Of a stretch of DNA of 64,000 nt, positions 45,486 to 54,050 are shown one piece after another. The stretch is from Rhodothermus marinus (GTDB lineage Bacteria > Bacteroidota > Rhodothermia > Rhodothermales > Rhodothermaceae), in contig NZ_AP019797.1 in assembly GCF_009936275.1 (NCBI RefSeq), positions 1,727,501-1,791,500 of the forward strand, given 5' to 3'. Every line of letters begins with the position of its first letter. Positions within the stretch are counted from its first letter, which is position 1. The position numbers were made by a program, and so were the translations under genes. The notes under the pieces were generated by a model. That model saw only the letters and a list, made by a program, of their open reading frames with translations. It was not told where the DNA came from and did not search any database.

Positions 45486-46862
45486 TTACACCGTCTGGGA
45501 ATACATGGGGCGGTCGGATGTGGCCTGCAGATAGGCGTCGAAAGCCATGGCCACGTTGCGGATGAAGAAACGGCCGGTTTCGGTGACCTCGATCACGTCG
45601 GGTCGGCGCACGACCAGCCCGTCGGCTTCCATTTCCTCGAGCCGTGCCAGCGGCTCGGAAAAGTGTGCCGCGAAGTCGATCCCGAAGCGTCGTTCAACGT
45701 CGGGAATGTTCAGCCGAAAGTGACACATGAGCGACATGATCACGTGCCGCCGGAGCCGATCCTCTTCGGTCAGCACATAACCCTTCCCCACCGGAAGTTG
45801 TCCCCGGTCCAGCGCCGCATAGTATTCGGGAAGCGTTAGCACATTCTGCACATAGGCGTCACGGAGCTGGCTGATGGCCGAAATACCGAACGCGTACAGT
45901 TCGGTGCCGCCATGCGTGGAGTAGCCCTGAAAGTTACGCTGGAGCGTGCCTTCATCGAGCGCGCGGCTGAGCGGATCTTCCGGCCGCGCAAAGTGATCCA
46001 TGCCAATGTAGCGGTAGCCGCCCTCGGTGGTCAATAGCTCGACGGCCCGCAGGAAAAGTTGCAGTTTTTCGGCCGGTCGGGGCAGCCACTCCTCACGGAT
46101 AAGCCGCTGGTGCTTTTTCTTCCAGGGCACGTGCGCATAGCTGAACAGCGAAATGCGATCGGGTCCCAGGTCGATCACCTGGCGGATGGTCTGCTCGAAC
46201 TGTGCCAGGTGCTGGTGCGGCAACCCGTAGATCAGGTCGTAGCTGATGCTCTCGAAGCCCAGCTCACGTGCCCAGCGCGTGACCTCGGCCACCTGCTCGT
46301 AGGGTTGCACCCGGTTGATGGCCTGCTGGACGGTGGGATCCAGATCCTGCACGCCGAAGCTGATCCGGTTGAATCCGGCCTGCCGGGCCGCCTCCAGATG
46401 GGCACGGGTCAGGCCACGCGGGTCTGCCTCGATGCCGATCTCGGCGTCCGGCGCAAAGTGAAAGTGCCGCCGGAGCAGGTCCATCAGCGCCACGATCTGC
46501 TCGGGCGCCAGGTAGGTCGGGGTGCCGCCGCCCCAGTGCAGCTGCACGACGGGACGGTCGGGCGCCACCCACCGGCTGACCAGCGCGATCTCTTTTTCCA
46601 GGTAGTCCAGGTAGCGGGCGATCTTCTCCGGCCGGTGCGTGACGATCATGTGACAACCGCAGTAGTAGCAGAGCGAGCGGCAGAACGGCAGGTGCACGTA
46701 CAGCGAGAGTGGCTCGGGATCGGGGCGCTCGTTGTCGGCCCGGATCATCGCCACCACCGTCTTCGGCGTCATCCCCGGCCGGAAATGGGGCGCGGGCGGA
46801 TAGCTCGTGTAGCGCGGTCCGGGACGATTATACTTCTCCACCAGCGCCGGCGACACCTGCAT
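45486..46862 (-). CDS. hemN: Oxygen-independent coproporphyrinogen III oxidase
   Basis: This 458-residue radical-SAM enzyme has the HemN cluster motif CRSLCYYCGC (C61, C65, C68, with C70). LHWGGGTPTYL, FGVQDLDP and YDLIYGLPHQ follow, plus the C-terminal HemN domain. It oxidatively decarboxylates coproporphyrinogen III to protoporphyrinogen IX in haem synthesis without oxygen. Full length. The stop codon touches dispersed repeat copy A. Confidence 0.96.
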   Translation of the reverse strand: MQVSPALVEKYNRPGPRYTSYPPAPHFRPGMTPKTVVAMIRADNERPDPEPLSLYVHLPFCRSLCYYCGCHMIVTHRPEKIARYLDYLEKEIALVSRWVAPDRPVVQLHWGGGTPTYLAPEQIVALMDLLRRHFHFAPDAEIGIEADPRGLTRAHLEAARQAGFNRISFGVQDLDPTVQQAINRVQPYEQVAEVTRWARELGFESISYDLIYGLPHQHLAQFEQTIRQVIDLGPDRISLFSYAHVPWKKKHQRLIREEWLPRPAEKLQLFLRAVELLTTEGGYRYIGMDHFARPEDPLSRALDEGTLQRNFQGYSTHGGTELYAFGISAISQLRDAYVQNVLTLPEYYAALDRGQLPVGKGYVLTEEDRLRRHVIMSLMCHFRLNIPDVERRFGIDFAAHFSEPLARLEEMEADGLVVRRPDVIEVTETGRFFIRNVAMAFDAYLQATSDRPMYSQTV

Positions 46863-46919
46863 ATTCGCTCCAGATTCTGGATTTACGACAATTCACTCCG
46901 ATACCTGTAACATACAACA

Positions 46920-46947
46920 GCCCGGCACCCTGGATTCGATGCCGGGC
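46920..46947 (-). terminator. Hairpin after the glycosyltransferase gene
   Basis: GCCCGGCA and TGCCGGGC pair around a 12-nt loop, just beyond the stop at 46956 on the minus strand. No real T-run follows, so it may need Rho or may only protect the 3' end. Confidence 0.5.
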
Positions 46948-46955
46948 CGAATTCG

Positions 46956-49280
46956 TCAGATTTCTGCAGATGCCCCATTGGCCACACCGGCCGATTCGAC
47001 CATCCGCTGTTCCACGCGCTTCTGCTGCAGCGGCAGGTACGCCTCGGCCAGTTTCATCTCCAGCAGCGACAGCAGGAAGGCGAGCGTCGATTCGGCGCCC
47101 TGGTTTTCGTTGACGCCGTTGGGTTGCAATCCGTCGCAGCAGCCTCCGGTGGATGGATCGTAAAGCGGCACGCCGAGCTGGTTACGTCCCAAGAACCACT
47201 CGAAAGCCCGGCGCGCCTCGCGATACCAGAACGCATCGTTCGTGATTCGGTAGGCTTCCAGGCAGGCCGAGACCGTCGCATGCGCCTCGATGGGCTGCTG
47301 ATCGAAACGGGGACGTTTCTTTCCGCGCAAATAGAACCCATCATTGCCGATCGGCACAAAGTTGCCCTGTTTGTCCTGCTGCACGCCGACCAGCCAGCGC
47401 AGCGACTCCAGCCCGGCCTCCAGCCATTCCGAACGGCCGGTCCAGTAGCCGGCCATCATGAGCGCATGGGGCATGCGCGCATTGGCATAGGTAAGCCGAT
47501 CTTCGAACCAGCGCCAGTCGTCACGCCGGTTTTTCTGGTAGAGCTGAAAGAGCCGATCGGCCAGCGTCTCACGGGCCTGGAGGGCCGTCCGGTCTCCGTA
47601 GAAGCGCCGCAGGTATTCCTGCACGCCCAGAATCGTGAAGGCCCAGGCGCGCGGACTGGTAAACGCCAGCGCAGCGGGCAGCGCCTCGTCGAAGAGGCGT
47701 CCGGCCAGCTTCCAGAGCCCCGGGCGCCGCGAGCGCCCGACGACGTAGCCCAGTCCCCAGAGGGCCCGGGCGTGACTGTCTTCGGAGCCGACGGCTTCAA
47801 GCCAGTGGCGATTGTAGTCCAGGAAGTTGCGAAAACGGCCGGTTTCCGGATTGAAGGCGTGCCAGAGGAAGGCCAGGTAGCGCGTGGCCAGCTCGGGCGC
47901 TTCGGTGGCCGTCTTGCCGCCCAGTTCTTCGAGCAACACGGCCACGATCAAAGCCCGCGCGTTGTCGTCGGTGGTGTATCCCTCGTCGTAGTTGGGTACC
48001 GTGTAGGTGGCGTGCTGCAAGATGCCCGTGTCGTCAGTCAGGCGCTTGAGATGATCCAGCTTGAGCACGGGCAGCTCATCCGGGCGCTGGTTGAGCGTCG
48101 GGATGGCCACGCGCGTGCGGGTGGTGCCGGCCGCGCGGGCCCGTTCGAAGCTCTCCAGATAGCGCTGCGCCACCACCGGCCAGATCATCTGGCGGCCGTA
48201 CAGGTAGGCTCGCTTCCGGATGGCATGGCGCTCGGCCTCGTCGTCCAGCAGCCGGTTGACCGCCTCGGCAATGGCCTTCGCGTCCCGGAACGGCACCAGA
48301 ATGCCCCGTCCGTCGGCCAGCAGCTCTTCGGCGTGCCAGTAAGGCGTCGAGATCACCGCCTTGCCGCAGCCGACCGTGTAGGCCAGCGTACCCGAGGTGA
48401 TCTGCTCCCGGTTCAGATAGGGCGTCAGGTAGATGTCCGCCGCGCCGATGAACTCGACCAGTTCCTCCAGGCTGACGAACCGGTTGTGGAAGATCACATG
48501 CTCCTCGATGCCCAGCTCCCGCGCGCGACGCTGCAGGAAGAGCCGGTAGCTTTCGCCCTCCACCTGGCGCACGTGCGGATGCGTGGCGCCCAGCACGATG
48601 TACACGACGTTCGGGTGCCGCTCCAGAACGGCCGGCAGGGCCTCGATCACGTACTCGATGCCCTTGTTACGCGAAAGCAGCCCGAACGTCAGCAGCACGA
48701 TCTTGCCCTCGACCCCGAAGCGGTCTTTGTAGAAGTTCGGGTCCACGAAGGGCACGTCCGGGATCCCGTGCGGAATCAGATCGATTTTGCTTTCCGGCAC
48801 GCCGTAGATCGTCTGCAGGAATTCCTTGCCCCGCTGCGTCATCACGACCACACGATCCGAAAGCGCCGTCAATTCTTCGAGCACGGCCCGTTGCTCGGCG
48901 TTCGGCTCGCGCAGGATCGTGTGCAGCGTGGTCACGACGGGCATGCGCAGCTCGCGCACGAGCGTCAGCACGTGGCTACCGGCAGGGCCTCCGAAGATCC
49001 CGTATTCGTGCTGCAGGCAGACCACGTCCACATCGTTGATGTTCAGGAACTCGGCGGCACGCCGGTAAGCCGTCAGGTCCTCTTCGAGGATTTCAAACCG
49101 CACACGGGGCGGGTAGGCGTATCCTTCCGGACGATCGTTGATCGGGACGGCAAAGCAGGTGGTTTCGGGAGCGGCCGCCGCAACGGCTTCGCACAGGTCC
49201 GTGGTGAACGTGGCAATGCCGCACTGGCGCGGCAGATAGTTACCCACGAAGGCGATCCGCCGTATGCGAGCCCCCTCCAT
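46956..49280 (-). CDS. Two-domain glycosyltransferase (GT4 plus helical glycosidase-like domain)
   Basis: This 774-residue protein starts with a GT4/GT-B transferase (about 1-400; FVGNYLPRQCGIATF, GLLSRNKGIEYVIEALP, TPYLNREQITSGTLAYTVG). An (alpha/alpha)-barrel-like domain (about 410-750) resembles helical glycosidases or epimerases, with YDEGYTTDDNARALI, YANARMPHALMMAGY and HATVSACLEAY. This fusion type is known in Bacteroidota-related genomes, sometimes near mannoside-processing genes. The substrate is unknown. The ATG at 49280 is chosen because the extra upstream residues are not conserved-looking. Confidence 0.85.
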   Translation of the reverse strand: MEGARIRRIAFVGNYLPRQCGIATFTTDLCEAVAAAAPETTCFAVPINDRPEGYAYPPRVRFEILEEDLTAYRRAAEFLNINDVDVVCLQHEYGIFGGPAGSHVLTLVRELRMPVVTTLHTILREPNAEQRAVLEELTALSDRVVVMTQRGKEFLQTIYGVPESKIDLIPHGIPDVPFVDPNFYKDRFGVEGKIVLLTFGLLSRNKGIEYVIEALPAVLERHPNVVYIVLGATHPHVRQVEGESYRLFLQRRARELGIEEHVIFHNRFVSLEELVEFIGAADIYLTPYLNREQITSGTLAYTVGCGKAVISTPYWHAEELLADGRGILVPFRDAKAIAEAVNRLLDDEAERHAIRKRAYLYGRQMIWPVVAQRYLESFERARAAGTTRTRVAIPTLNQRPDELPVLKLDHLKRLTDDTGILQHATYTVPNYDEGYTTDDNARALIVAVLLEELGGKTATEAPELATRYLAFLWHAFNPETGRFRNFLDYNRHWLEAVGSEDSHARALWGLGYVVGRSRRPGLWKLAGRLFDEALPAALAFTSPRAWAFTILGVQEYLRRFYGDRTALQARETLADRLFQLYQKNRRDDWRWFEDRLTYANARMPHALMMAGYWTGRSEWLEAGLESLRWLVGVQQDKQGNFVPIGNDGFYLRGKKRPRFDQQPIEAHATVSACLEAYRITNDAFWYREARRAFEWFLGRNQLGVPLYDPSTGGCCDGLQPNGVNENQGAESTLAFLLSLLEMKLAEAYLPLQQKRVEQRMVESAGVANGASAEI

Positions 49281-49368
49281 AGGGAACGACCTGGATGGTT
49301 GACAGGAAAAAATAAAGTTTACTAAAAGGTGATCGCCCGCTTTTTGCAAACGTTCCTGAAGAAATGGC

Positions 49369-49395
49369 AAAACGGCCGGCACCGAGCCGGCCGTT
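49369..49395 (-). terminator. Intrinsic terminator after the OsmC gene
   Basis: AACGGCCGGC and its complement (49371-49380 and 49386-49395) enclose a 5-nt loop. On the minus strand TTTT follows. It terminates the OsmC gene, which ends at 49423. Confidence 0.8.
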
Positions 49396-49422
49396 GCCAC
49401 ATGGTAACAAATCGGACGACGC

Positions 49423-49845
49423 TCAGACCAGCCGCGCGTGCAATTCGATGACGGGCACGGCGGCCAGCGCTTTGGAAACGGGGCAGCCCTGCTTGGCCGC
49501 CTCGGCATGCTCCAGAAACGTCTGCTCGTCCAGGCCCGGCGCCTTGACTTCTGTATGCAGCTCGATTTTGCTGATGCGTGGCCCGTCGTTCGTCATCTCC
49601 AGATGCACGCGCGCTTCGGTCTGCACTCGCTCAGGGGTGTATCCGGCCTGGGCCAGCCGATTAGCCAGCGCCATCGAAAAACAGCCGGCATGCGCCGCGG
49701 CGATCAACTCTTCCGGATTGGTGCCCTCCCCTTCCTCGAAACGCGAGGCAAACGAGTAGGGCCCTTCGAAACTGCCGAAGGCCATACGGCCGCTTCCTTC
49801 CCGAAGATTGCCGTTCCAGACGGCTTGCGCTTTGCGTACAGGCAT
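49423..49845 (-). CDS. OsmC-family peroxiredoxin
   Basis: This 140-residue thiol peroxidase detoxifies organic peroxides. The two redox cysteines are in HAGCFSMAL and KQGCPVSKAL, and NPEELIAAAHAGCF is the OsmC signature. The ATG at 49845 starts the conserved MPVRKAQAVWNGNL; the longer frame extends into the non-conserved upstream region. It is a single gene with its own terminator. Confidence 0.93.
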   Translation of the reverse strand: MPVRKAQAVWNGNLREGSGRMAFGSFEGPYSFASRFEEGEGTNPEELIAAAHAGCFSMALANRLAQAGYTPERVQTEARVHLEMTNDGPRISKIELHTEVKAPGLDEQTFLEHAEAAKQGCPVSKALAAVPVIELHARLV

Positions 49846-50050
49846 AGGTCTGCCGTGTTGGTTCAGGGTGATGCTCTGCGCAAAAATAAACCTCCCGGCC
49901 ACAAAAGCAAGGTGTGTACGGAAATGTTACACCCTGTTCCCGTTCAGAAAAGCCGATGAAAATGGGTGCAATGGAAGCCACCGACAGTCCGGATGCCGGC
50001 AGCAAGGCGCGGCCTGCACTTCACAGGTGCTGGATCTGTGTAGAACTTAA

Positions 50051-50233
50051 TGGAATCGTTGATTTACTGGTGCATGAGGGGCCACACCCCGTGTGGCGGA
50101 CGTGATCCGGCGGGTATGATCGGGCGGACACAGGGGTCCGCCCCTACGGGATAGGGAAAACGTCAAGGATCTGTAAGGGCGCACCACAATGTGCGCCCGT
50201 GCTTTCTCATATGCACTATGATTTTCCGGAAAT
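50051..50233 (+). repeat. Dispersed repeat family 1, copy B
   Basis: This is the inverted counterpart of 45300-45483, about 92% identical with no gaps. In this copy the hairpins are perfect: GGGCGCAC/GTGCGCCC, GGGCGGAC/GTCCGCCC and GCCACAC/GTGTGGC. Some differences between copies restore pairing, which suggests the folded form matters. It directly abuts a family 2 element. The 680-nt gap 49846-50526 holds nothing else recognisable. Confidence 0.8.
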
Positions 50234-50471
50234 TTATCCAGAAAATCTGGTATGCCAGCGCTTCGCGCTGCGTGTCAGAAGCACGGGTTTGTAGTACGCC
50301 ACGAAGGCGCCAGCCGAAGGGGCGTCACCCGAGACAGCACTTCGCTTTGCTTCGTGCCTGACTACGAGCGCGTTGGTCGTGCTTCAAAACGGCAGGCTAT
50401 AGGGCTCACCGAAAAGCTTTACAGGTCGAAATCGCGAACTTCTTTGACACTATTTTTCGGACGACTGCTAG
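50234..50471 (+). repeat. Dispersed repeat family 2, copy 1
   Basis: This non-coding element is about 240 bp long and is shared with 53811-54050 (minus) and, in its first part, with 63154-63345. The best-conserved core reads GTTTGTAGTACGCCACGAAG here. Later segments (GCGCGTTGGTCGTGCTTCAA and GGTCGAAATCGCGAACTTCT) are shared with copy 2. The 109-residue frame inside it is not considered a gene. Confidence 0.75.
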
Positions 50472-50478
50472 AAATTAC

Positions 50479-50514
50479 GGTGGGGAAGGGGGCACAGCGG
50501 CCCCCTTCCCCACC
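50479..50514 (-). terminator. Long perfect hairpin after the zinc-ribbon gene
   Basis: A 15-bp perfect stem (50479-50493 with 50500-50514, GGTGGGGAAGGGGGC and its complement) has a 6-nt loop. It ends 13 nt beyond the stop of the minus-strand zinc-ribbon gene. The T-run is poor. Confidence 0.7.
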
Positions 50515-50526
50515 CGAACGACAGGC

Positions 50527-50739
50527 TCAGGCGCCGGCTTTCTCGCGCCGGTCCACCGACATGGTTACCGGGTTGCGGTGACACCGCATGCACTCGTAAT
50601 GCCCGCGCCAGGCGTCGGCATACCAGGGCGTGGTTTCTCCACAGACCGGGCAGAACCCCCAGTACGTGTAGGCCGGCAGGGCCATCACGTGCGCCAGCTG
50701 GAGCAGTTGCCGCTTCAGCGAATGCATAAGCCGTTTCAT
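50527..50739 (-). CDS. Small zinc-ribbon protein
   Basis: This 70-residue protein has two CxxC pairs (FCPVCGE and CMRCHRN, 17-18 residues apart) in the middle, after a short basic helix. It resembles the zinc-ribbon heads of some larger bacterial proteins, but here it stands alone. GGGAGG lies about 12 nt before the ATG, so the gene looks real. The function is unknown. Confidence 0.6.
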   Translation of the reverse strand: MKRLMHSLKRQLLQLAHVMALPAYTYWGFCPVCGETTPWYADAWRGHYECMRCHRNPVTMSVDRREKAGA

Positions 50740-50932
50740 GGCGTCGTTTTCCCTCCCGAAATGGTTGGTGGAACAACCGAACGTCCCGTTCTACGAAAGG
50801 ACGAAGCCTCGGATTCTTCTTCCGGAAGCAGTAAGCGTTTTCGACATAGTTATTTAACAGAAGCGTTTTCGTGCAGAAAATTCAGAAACTATTTCGCAAA
50901 CCCGCCATTGATCGGCGTAAACCGCTTTTGGA

Positions 50933-51270
50933 ATGGCGTATCCACGACTGACGGACGACGGACGGTGCGTGGTGCTCGACCTGCACGGCGTGCGCTTGGC
51001 GGAAGCGCGCCCGCTGGTGTTACGTGTGGTGGCCGAGGCCGCCCGCCAGGGCCGCGCGCAGGTGTGCCTGATCCATGGATCGTCCACCGCTGATCCAGAA
51101 GGTGCACGCCCGACCATCAAACGCATGCTGCACGAGATGCTCGAGACCGGAGCCTTGCGCCGCACATCACGCAGGCGCTCCCGTTGCAGACTGAACTGCT
51201 ACTGGCCCTGGATCTGACGGCCACGCCTGATCCGCGTCCGATCTGTCTTTCCGAATACTGCCCCCGTTAG
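50933..51270 (+). pseudogene. Smr-domain protein gene with an apparent frameshift
   Basis: The frame from ATG 50933 encodes an Smr-like domain: VLDLHGVRLAEARPLVLRVV (the LDLHG motif), then VCLIHGSSTADPEG. After about residue 73 (METGAL) it turns into an Arg/Cys-rich tail and stops at 51217. The -1 frame continues smoothly from about 51151 (LAPHITQALPLQTELLLALD, ending SEYCPR) to a TAG at 51270, 2 nt before the next ATG. One base therefore seems to be missing near 51143-51165. It is either a mutation, a sequencing error or a -1 shift. Smr domains act as nicking or RNA-binding modules. Confidence 0.6.
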
Positions 51271-51272
51271 CC

Positions 51273-51974
51273 ATGGTGCGGATTGGCCTGACAACCGGCT
51301 TCGACGGCGAGCGCCAGCAGGTGGACCTCGCCTACGTGGCTGCTTTGGAGACGGCCGGAGCCCTGCCCGTGCTGCTGCCGCTCACGCAATCGGCCGAAAT
51401 CGCCCGCCATTTTGCCGGGCTGCTGGACGGTCTGGTCGTACCCGGAGGTCCCGCCGTGACCGATGGTCTCATCGGCGAGCTACCGGAGGATCTGGATCCG
51501 CCGCAGCCGCGCCGCACCGCAAGCGACCGTCTCTATCTCCAGGCGTTCCTGGAAGCCGGCAAGCCCATTCTGGGCATCTGCTACGGCATGCAGTTGCTGA
51601 ACGCCGTGCTGGGCGGCACCATCTACGCCGACGTGCAGCGTCAATGCAAAGGCGCACAGGCGCACAGTCCCAGACGAGGTGCCGAGCAACACCCGATTGA
51701 AATCGCGCAGGACTCCTGGTTGGCCCGTCTACTGAAACGGACAACCTGGACGGTCAATACCCGACACCTTCAGGCCCTTGCCACCGTGGGCCGTGGTCTT
51801 CGCGTCAGCGCCTGGGCACCCGACGGGGTGATTGAAGCCATCGAGTCACCCGATGGCCGTCTGCTCGGCGTACAATTCCACCCTGAGCGCATGGGAACGG
51901 AGGGCTTCCCGCTCTTTCGCCACCTGGTCAGTCTGGCCGAAAAATTTGCGGCCGGTAACACCGAGCGCTTCTAA
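51273..51974 (+). CDS. Class-I glutamine amidotransferase-like (gamma-glutamyl-GABA hydrolase family)
   Basis: This 233-residue peptidase C26-type enzyme has the nucleophile elbow GICYGMQLLN and the catalytic VQFHPERMG near the C-terminus. The family cleaves gamma-glutamyl amides such as gamma-glutamyl-GABA; the substrate here is unproven. It starts 2 nt after the restored Smr reading frame, so the two genes form an operon. Confidence 0.9.
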   Translation: MVRIGLTTGFDGERQQVDLAYVAALETAGALPVLLPLTQSAEIARHFAGLLDGLVVPGGPAVTDGLIGELPEDLDPPQPRRTASDRLYLQAFLEAGKPILGICYGMQLLNAVLGGTIYADVQRQCKGAQAHSPRRGAEQHPIEIAQDSWLARLLKRTTWTVNTRHLQALATVGRGLRVSAWAPDGVIEAIESPDGRLLGVQFHPERMGTEGFPLFRHLVSLAEKFAAGNTERF

Positions 51975-52047
51975 CTGGTACGGCTTTCGCCGATACATAG
52001 CGCGGAGCCTTCTATAGAGACAAAATTACGACAACGCGTCATTCGCT

Positions 52048-53802
52048 ATGGAGCAGCAGCGTGCCTGGTGGCGCCTGTTTCTGATCGCGCTGACGCTGGC
52101 CGTGTCGCTCAACCTGCCCCGGCTGGCCGCCGCGCTTCGGGCGTACCTTACTCCTCCGCCGGAGCCGGTCGCGGTAACCTCCCCGCCGGCACCTCCGACG
52201 GAAACGCACACTACTATTACGCTTGGAAGCTTCGCTGCCGATCTGCACCCCGACGTCCGCTACGGCCCGTACTTTACCGGGGCCCTTACCCCTGCGGATC
52301 GCTCCATTCCCGTCGCTCCGCTGCTGCCTCATTTTCAAAAGTTGCTGGCGCAGTACACGCTGCGCCAGGCGGTGGACGACAACTTTACCATCCGCGTCTA
52401 CGATGGAGCACGCGGTGAACTGCTGGTTCGCTACGAGCTGATCGACGAACGGCAACGCTATCAGGAAACGGGCGTCATCGACTGGGACGAGGTGGACCGT
52501 CGGCGCCGGGAAATCACCCGTGCGTTGCTGGATAACTTCGTCGCCCGGGGTTTCTCGCGCGAGGCGCTCGTGGTGCGCTGGGGCCGGGCCAATCAGGTGC
52601 AGGAGGCTTATCTGCGGGCGGCGCCCTATCTGGAATATGAAATCCGGCTGGCGCGCCTGCTCAATCTCAGTCTGCTCAGCACGGCCGTAAGCGTCGTCGA
52701 AACGTTCAGCAACGACCGGCTGGTCTCTCCTGCCGGCGCCCGCAGCCGCTACCAGCTCATGCCCTACCTGCTTCGCCATTATGACATTCACCACTATACG
52801 CTGCACACAGCCGCCGGCAACCGAATCCGGGTCCTCGAAGAATGGCACCCTCTGATGACCATGGAGCCGGCCTTTCTGGTGATGCGCAGCTACGCCAACG
52901 CCGTGGGCCACGAAGTGCCGGGCCTGTCGGCCTACCACACCGGCCCGGCCAATCTCTTTCGCGTTTATCGCCAGTTTCTGACCAAAGGCCTTGCCTACCT
53001 GAAACCCGGTACCACGGTGCTGGACGCCTACCTGTGGGCGCTGACCGAGGGCTTTGACGAACTGTCTCGTCAGACAAGTTTTCGCAGCTACTCGCGGGGT
53101 TATGTACCCTCGCTTTACGGCACGCTACGTGCGCTGGAACATTTGCCGCTGGACACCAGCCGTACCATCCAGGCCGAACTGGTTCAGGTGGTCTCACCGG
53201 AGCCGTTCTACCTGAGCGAGCTGCTTGCCCTGCTGCGCGCTGCCGGCGTCGACACGCTGGACTGGCGGGTCGCAACGCCTTCCGCCAGCCTCTACAACCG
53301 ATTCCGCCTGCTCAATCCACATTTCGAATTGCCCGCCGCACCTGATAGCGTGGGCATTCCTCTGGCCGGAGATGTTCACTTTGCAATAACGGACAACACG
53401 CCGCCCGTCCGTTTCTTCCTGCCCCTCGGCACCACGCAGCGCCTCCGGTACCTCGGCTTCGACGGCCTGCGCCTGATCCAACGCTTCGACCACACAACCT
53501 TCACGCAAAACGAACAGGAATACACACTCTGGGACCAGGCCTATGCGGACCTGCTCGAGGACGTCCGCCACTTTGGCTTCACCTTCGCCAACCGGGCCCG
53601 ACTGGACTCGCTCGCCGCGCGCTTCGAGCAACTGGCCGAGAAAACGCCTACCCCGTATCGTCAGCGCCAGCTGCAGATCATCCGCACGCACGCGCGCCTC
53701 TGGCAATTCGGCGCCTGGGAACAGCTGGCCCATGCCGCCGAAGCTGCCACCGGCCGGTTGCGCCTCCCGGCCCGGCCGCCCGAAGCATCTGAATCCGACT
53801 GA
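52048..53802 (+). CDS. Probable periplasmic lytic transglycosylase (divergent SLT fold)
   Basis: This 584-residue protein has an N-terminal membrane anchor (about 8-27) and a Pro/Thr linker. An SLT-like segment, SVVETFSNDRLVSPAGA, puts E218 in the catalytic position. It continues SRYQLMPYLL and later LSAYHTGPANL, matching the SLT motifs ESxFNPxAVSPAGAxGLMQLMP and AYNAGPG. It would cleave peptidoglycan. The remaining 300 residues are unassigned. The gene is hard to recognise because the motifs are altered. Confidence 0.65.
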   Translation: MEQQRAWWRLFLIALTLAVSLNLPRLAAALRAYLTPPPEPVAVTSPPAPPTETHTTITLGSFAADLHPDVRYGPYFTGALTPADRSIPVAPLLPHFQKLLAQYTLRQAVDDNFTIRVYDGARGELLVRYELIDERQRYQETGVIDWDEVDRRRREITRALLDNFVARGFSREALVVRWGRANQVQEAYLRAAPYLEYEIRLARLLNLSLLSTAVSVVETFSNDRLVSPAGARSRYQLMPYLLRHYDIHHYTLHTAAGNRIRVLEEWHPLMTMEPAFLVMRSYANAVGHEVPGLSAYHTGPANLFRVYRQFLTKGLAYLKPGTTVLDAYLWALTEGFDELSRQTSFRSYSRGYVPSLYGTLRALEHLPLDTSRTIQAELVQVVSPEPFYLSELLALLRAAGVDTLDWRVATPSASLYNRFRLLNPHFELPAAPDSVGIPLAGDVHFAITDNTPPVRFFLPLGTTQRLRYLGFDGLRLIQRFDHTTFTQNEQEYTLWDQAYADLLEDVRHFGFTFANRARLDSLAARFEQLAEKTPTPYRQRQLQIIRTHARLWQFGAWEQLAHAAEAATGRLRLPARPPEASESD

Positions 53803-53810
53803 ACTGGATC

Positions 53811-54050
53811 AGAAGTCATCCGAAAAACAGTTGCGAAGAAGTTCGCGATTTCGACCTACAAACCTTTATAGCCGGCCGTTTGAAGCACGACCAACGCGCT
53901 TGTAGTCCGACGCGGAGCGAAGCGGAGTGCCGTCTCAGGTAACGCCACTACGGCTGACGCCTTCGTGGCTTACTACAAACACATGCTTCAGAGACGCAAC
54001 CCAAAGCGCCAGCTTATCAGATCTGCCCTTGTTTTCCGAGTAAGTTCTAG
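53811..54050 (-). repeat. Dispersed repeat family 2, copy 2
   Basis: Read on the minus strand this element matches 50234-50471 along most of its length: GTTTGTAGTAAGCCACGAAG, GCGCGTTGGTCGTGCTTCAA and GGTCGAAATCGCGAACTTCT. It begins CTAG at the stop codon of the cytochrome gene and ends 9 nt from the transglycosylase stop. It fills the whole gap between those two convergent genes. Confidence 0.75.

Noticed and set aside
47124-49325. Long plus-strand frame opposite the glycosyltransferase (733 residues)
   Set aside because: Antisense shadow of a clearly coding gene with intact GT4 motifs.
50252-50581. 109-residue frame after the OsmC region
   Set aside because: It lies within dispersed repeat family 2 and the following hairpin; the frame is not kept in the other copies.
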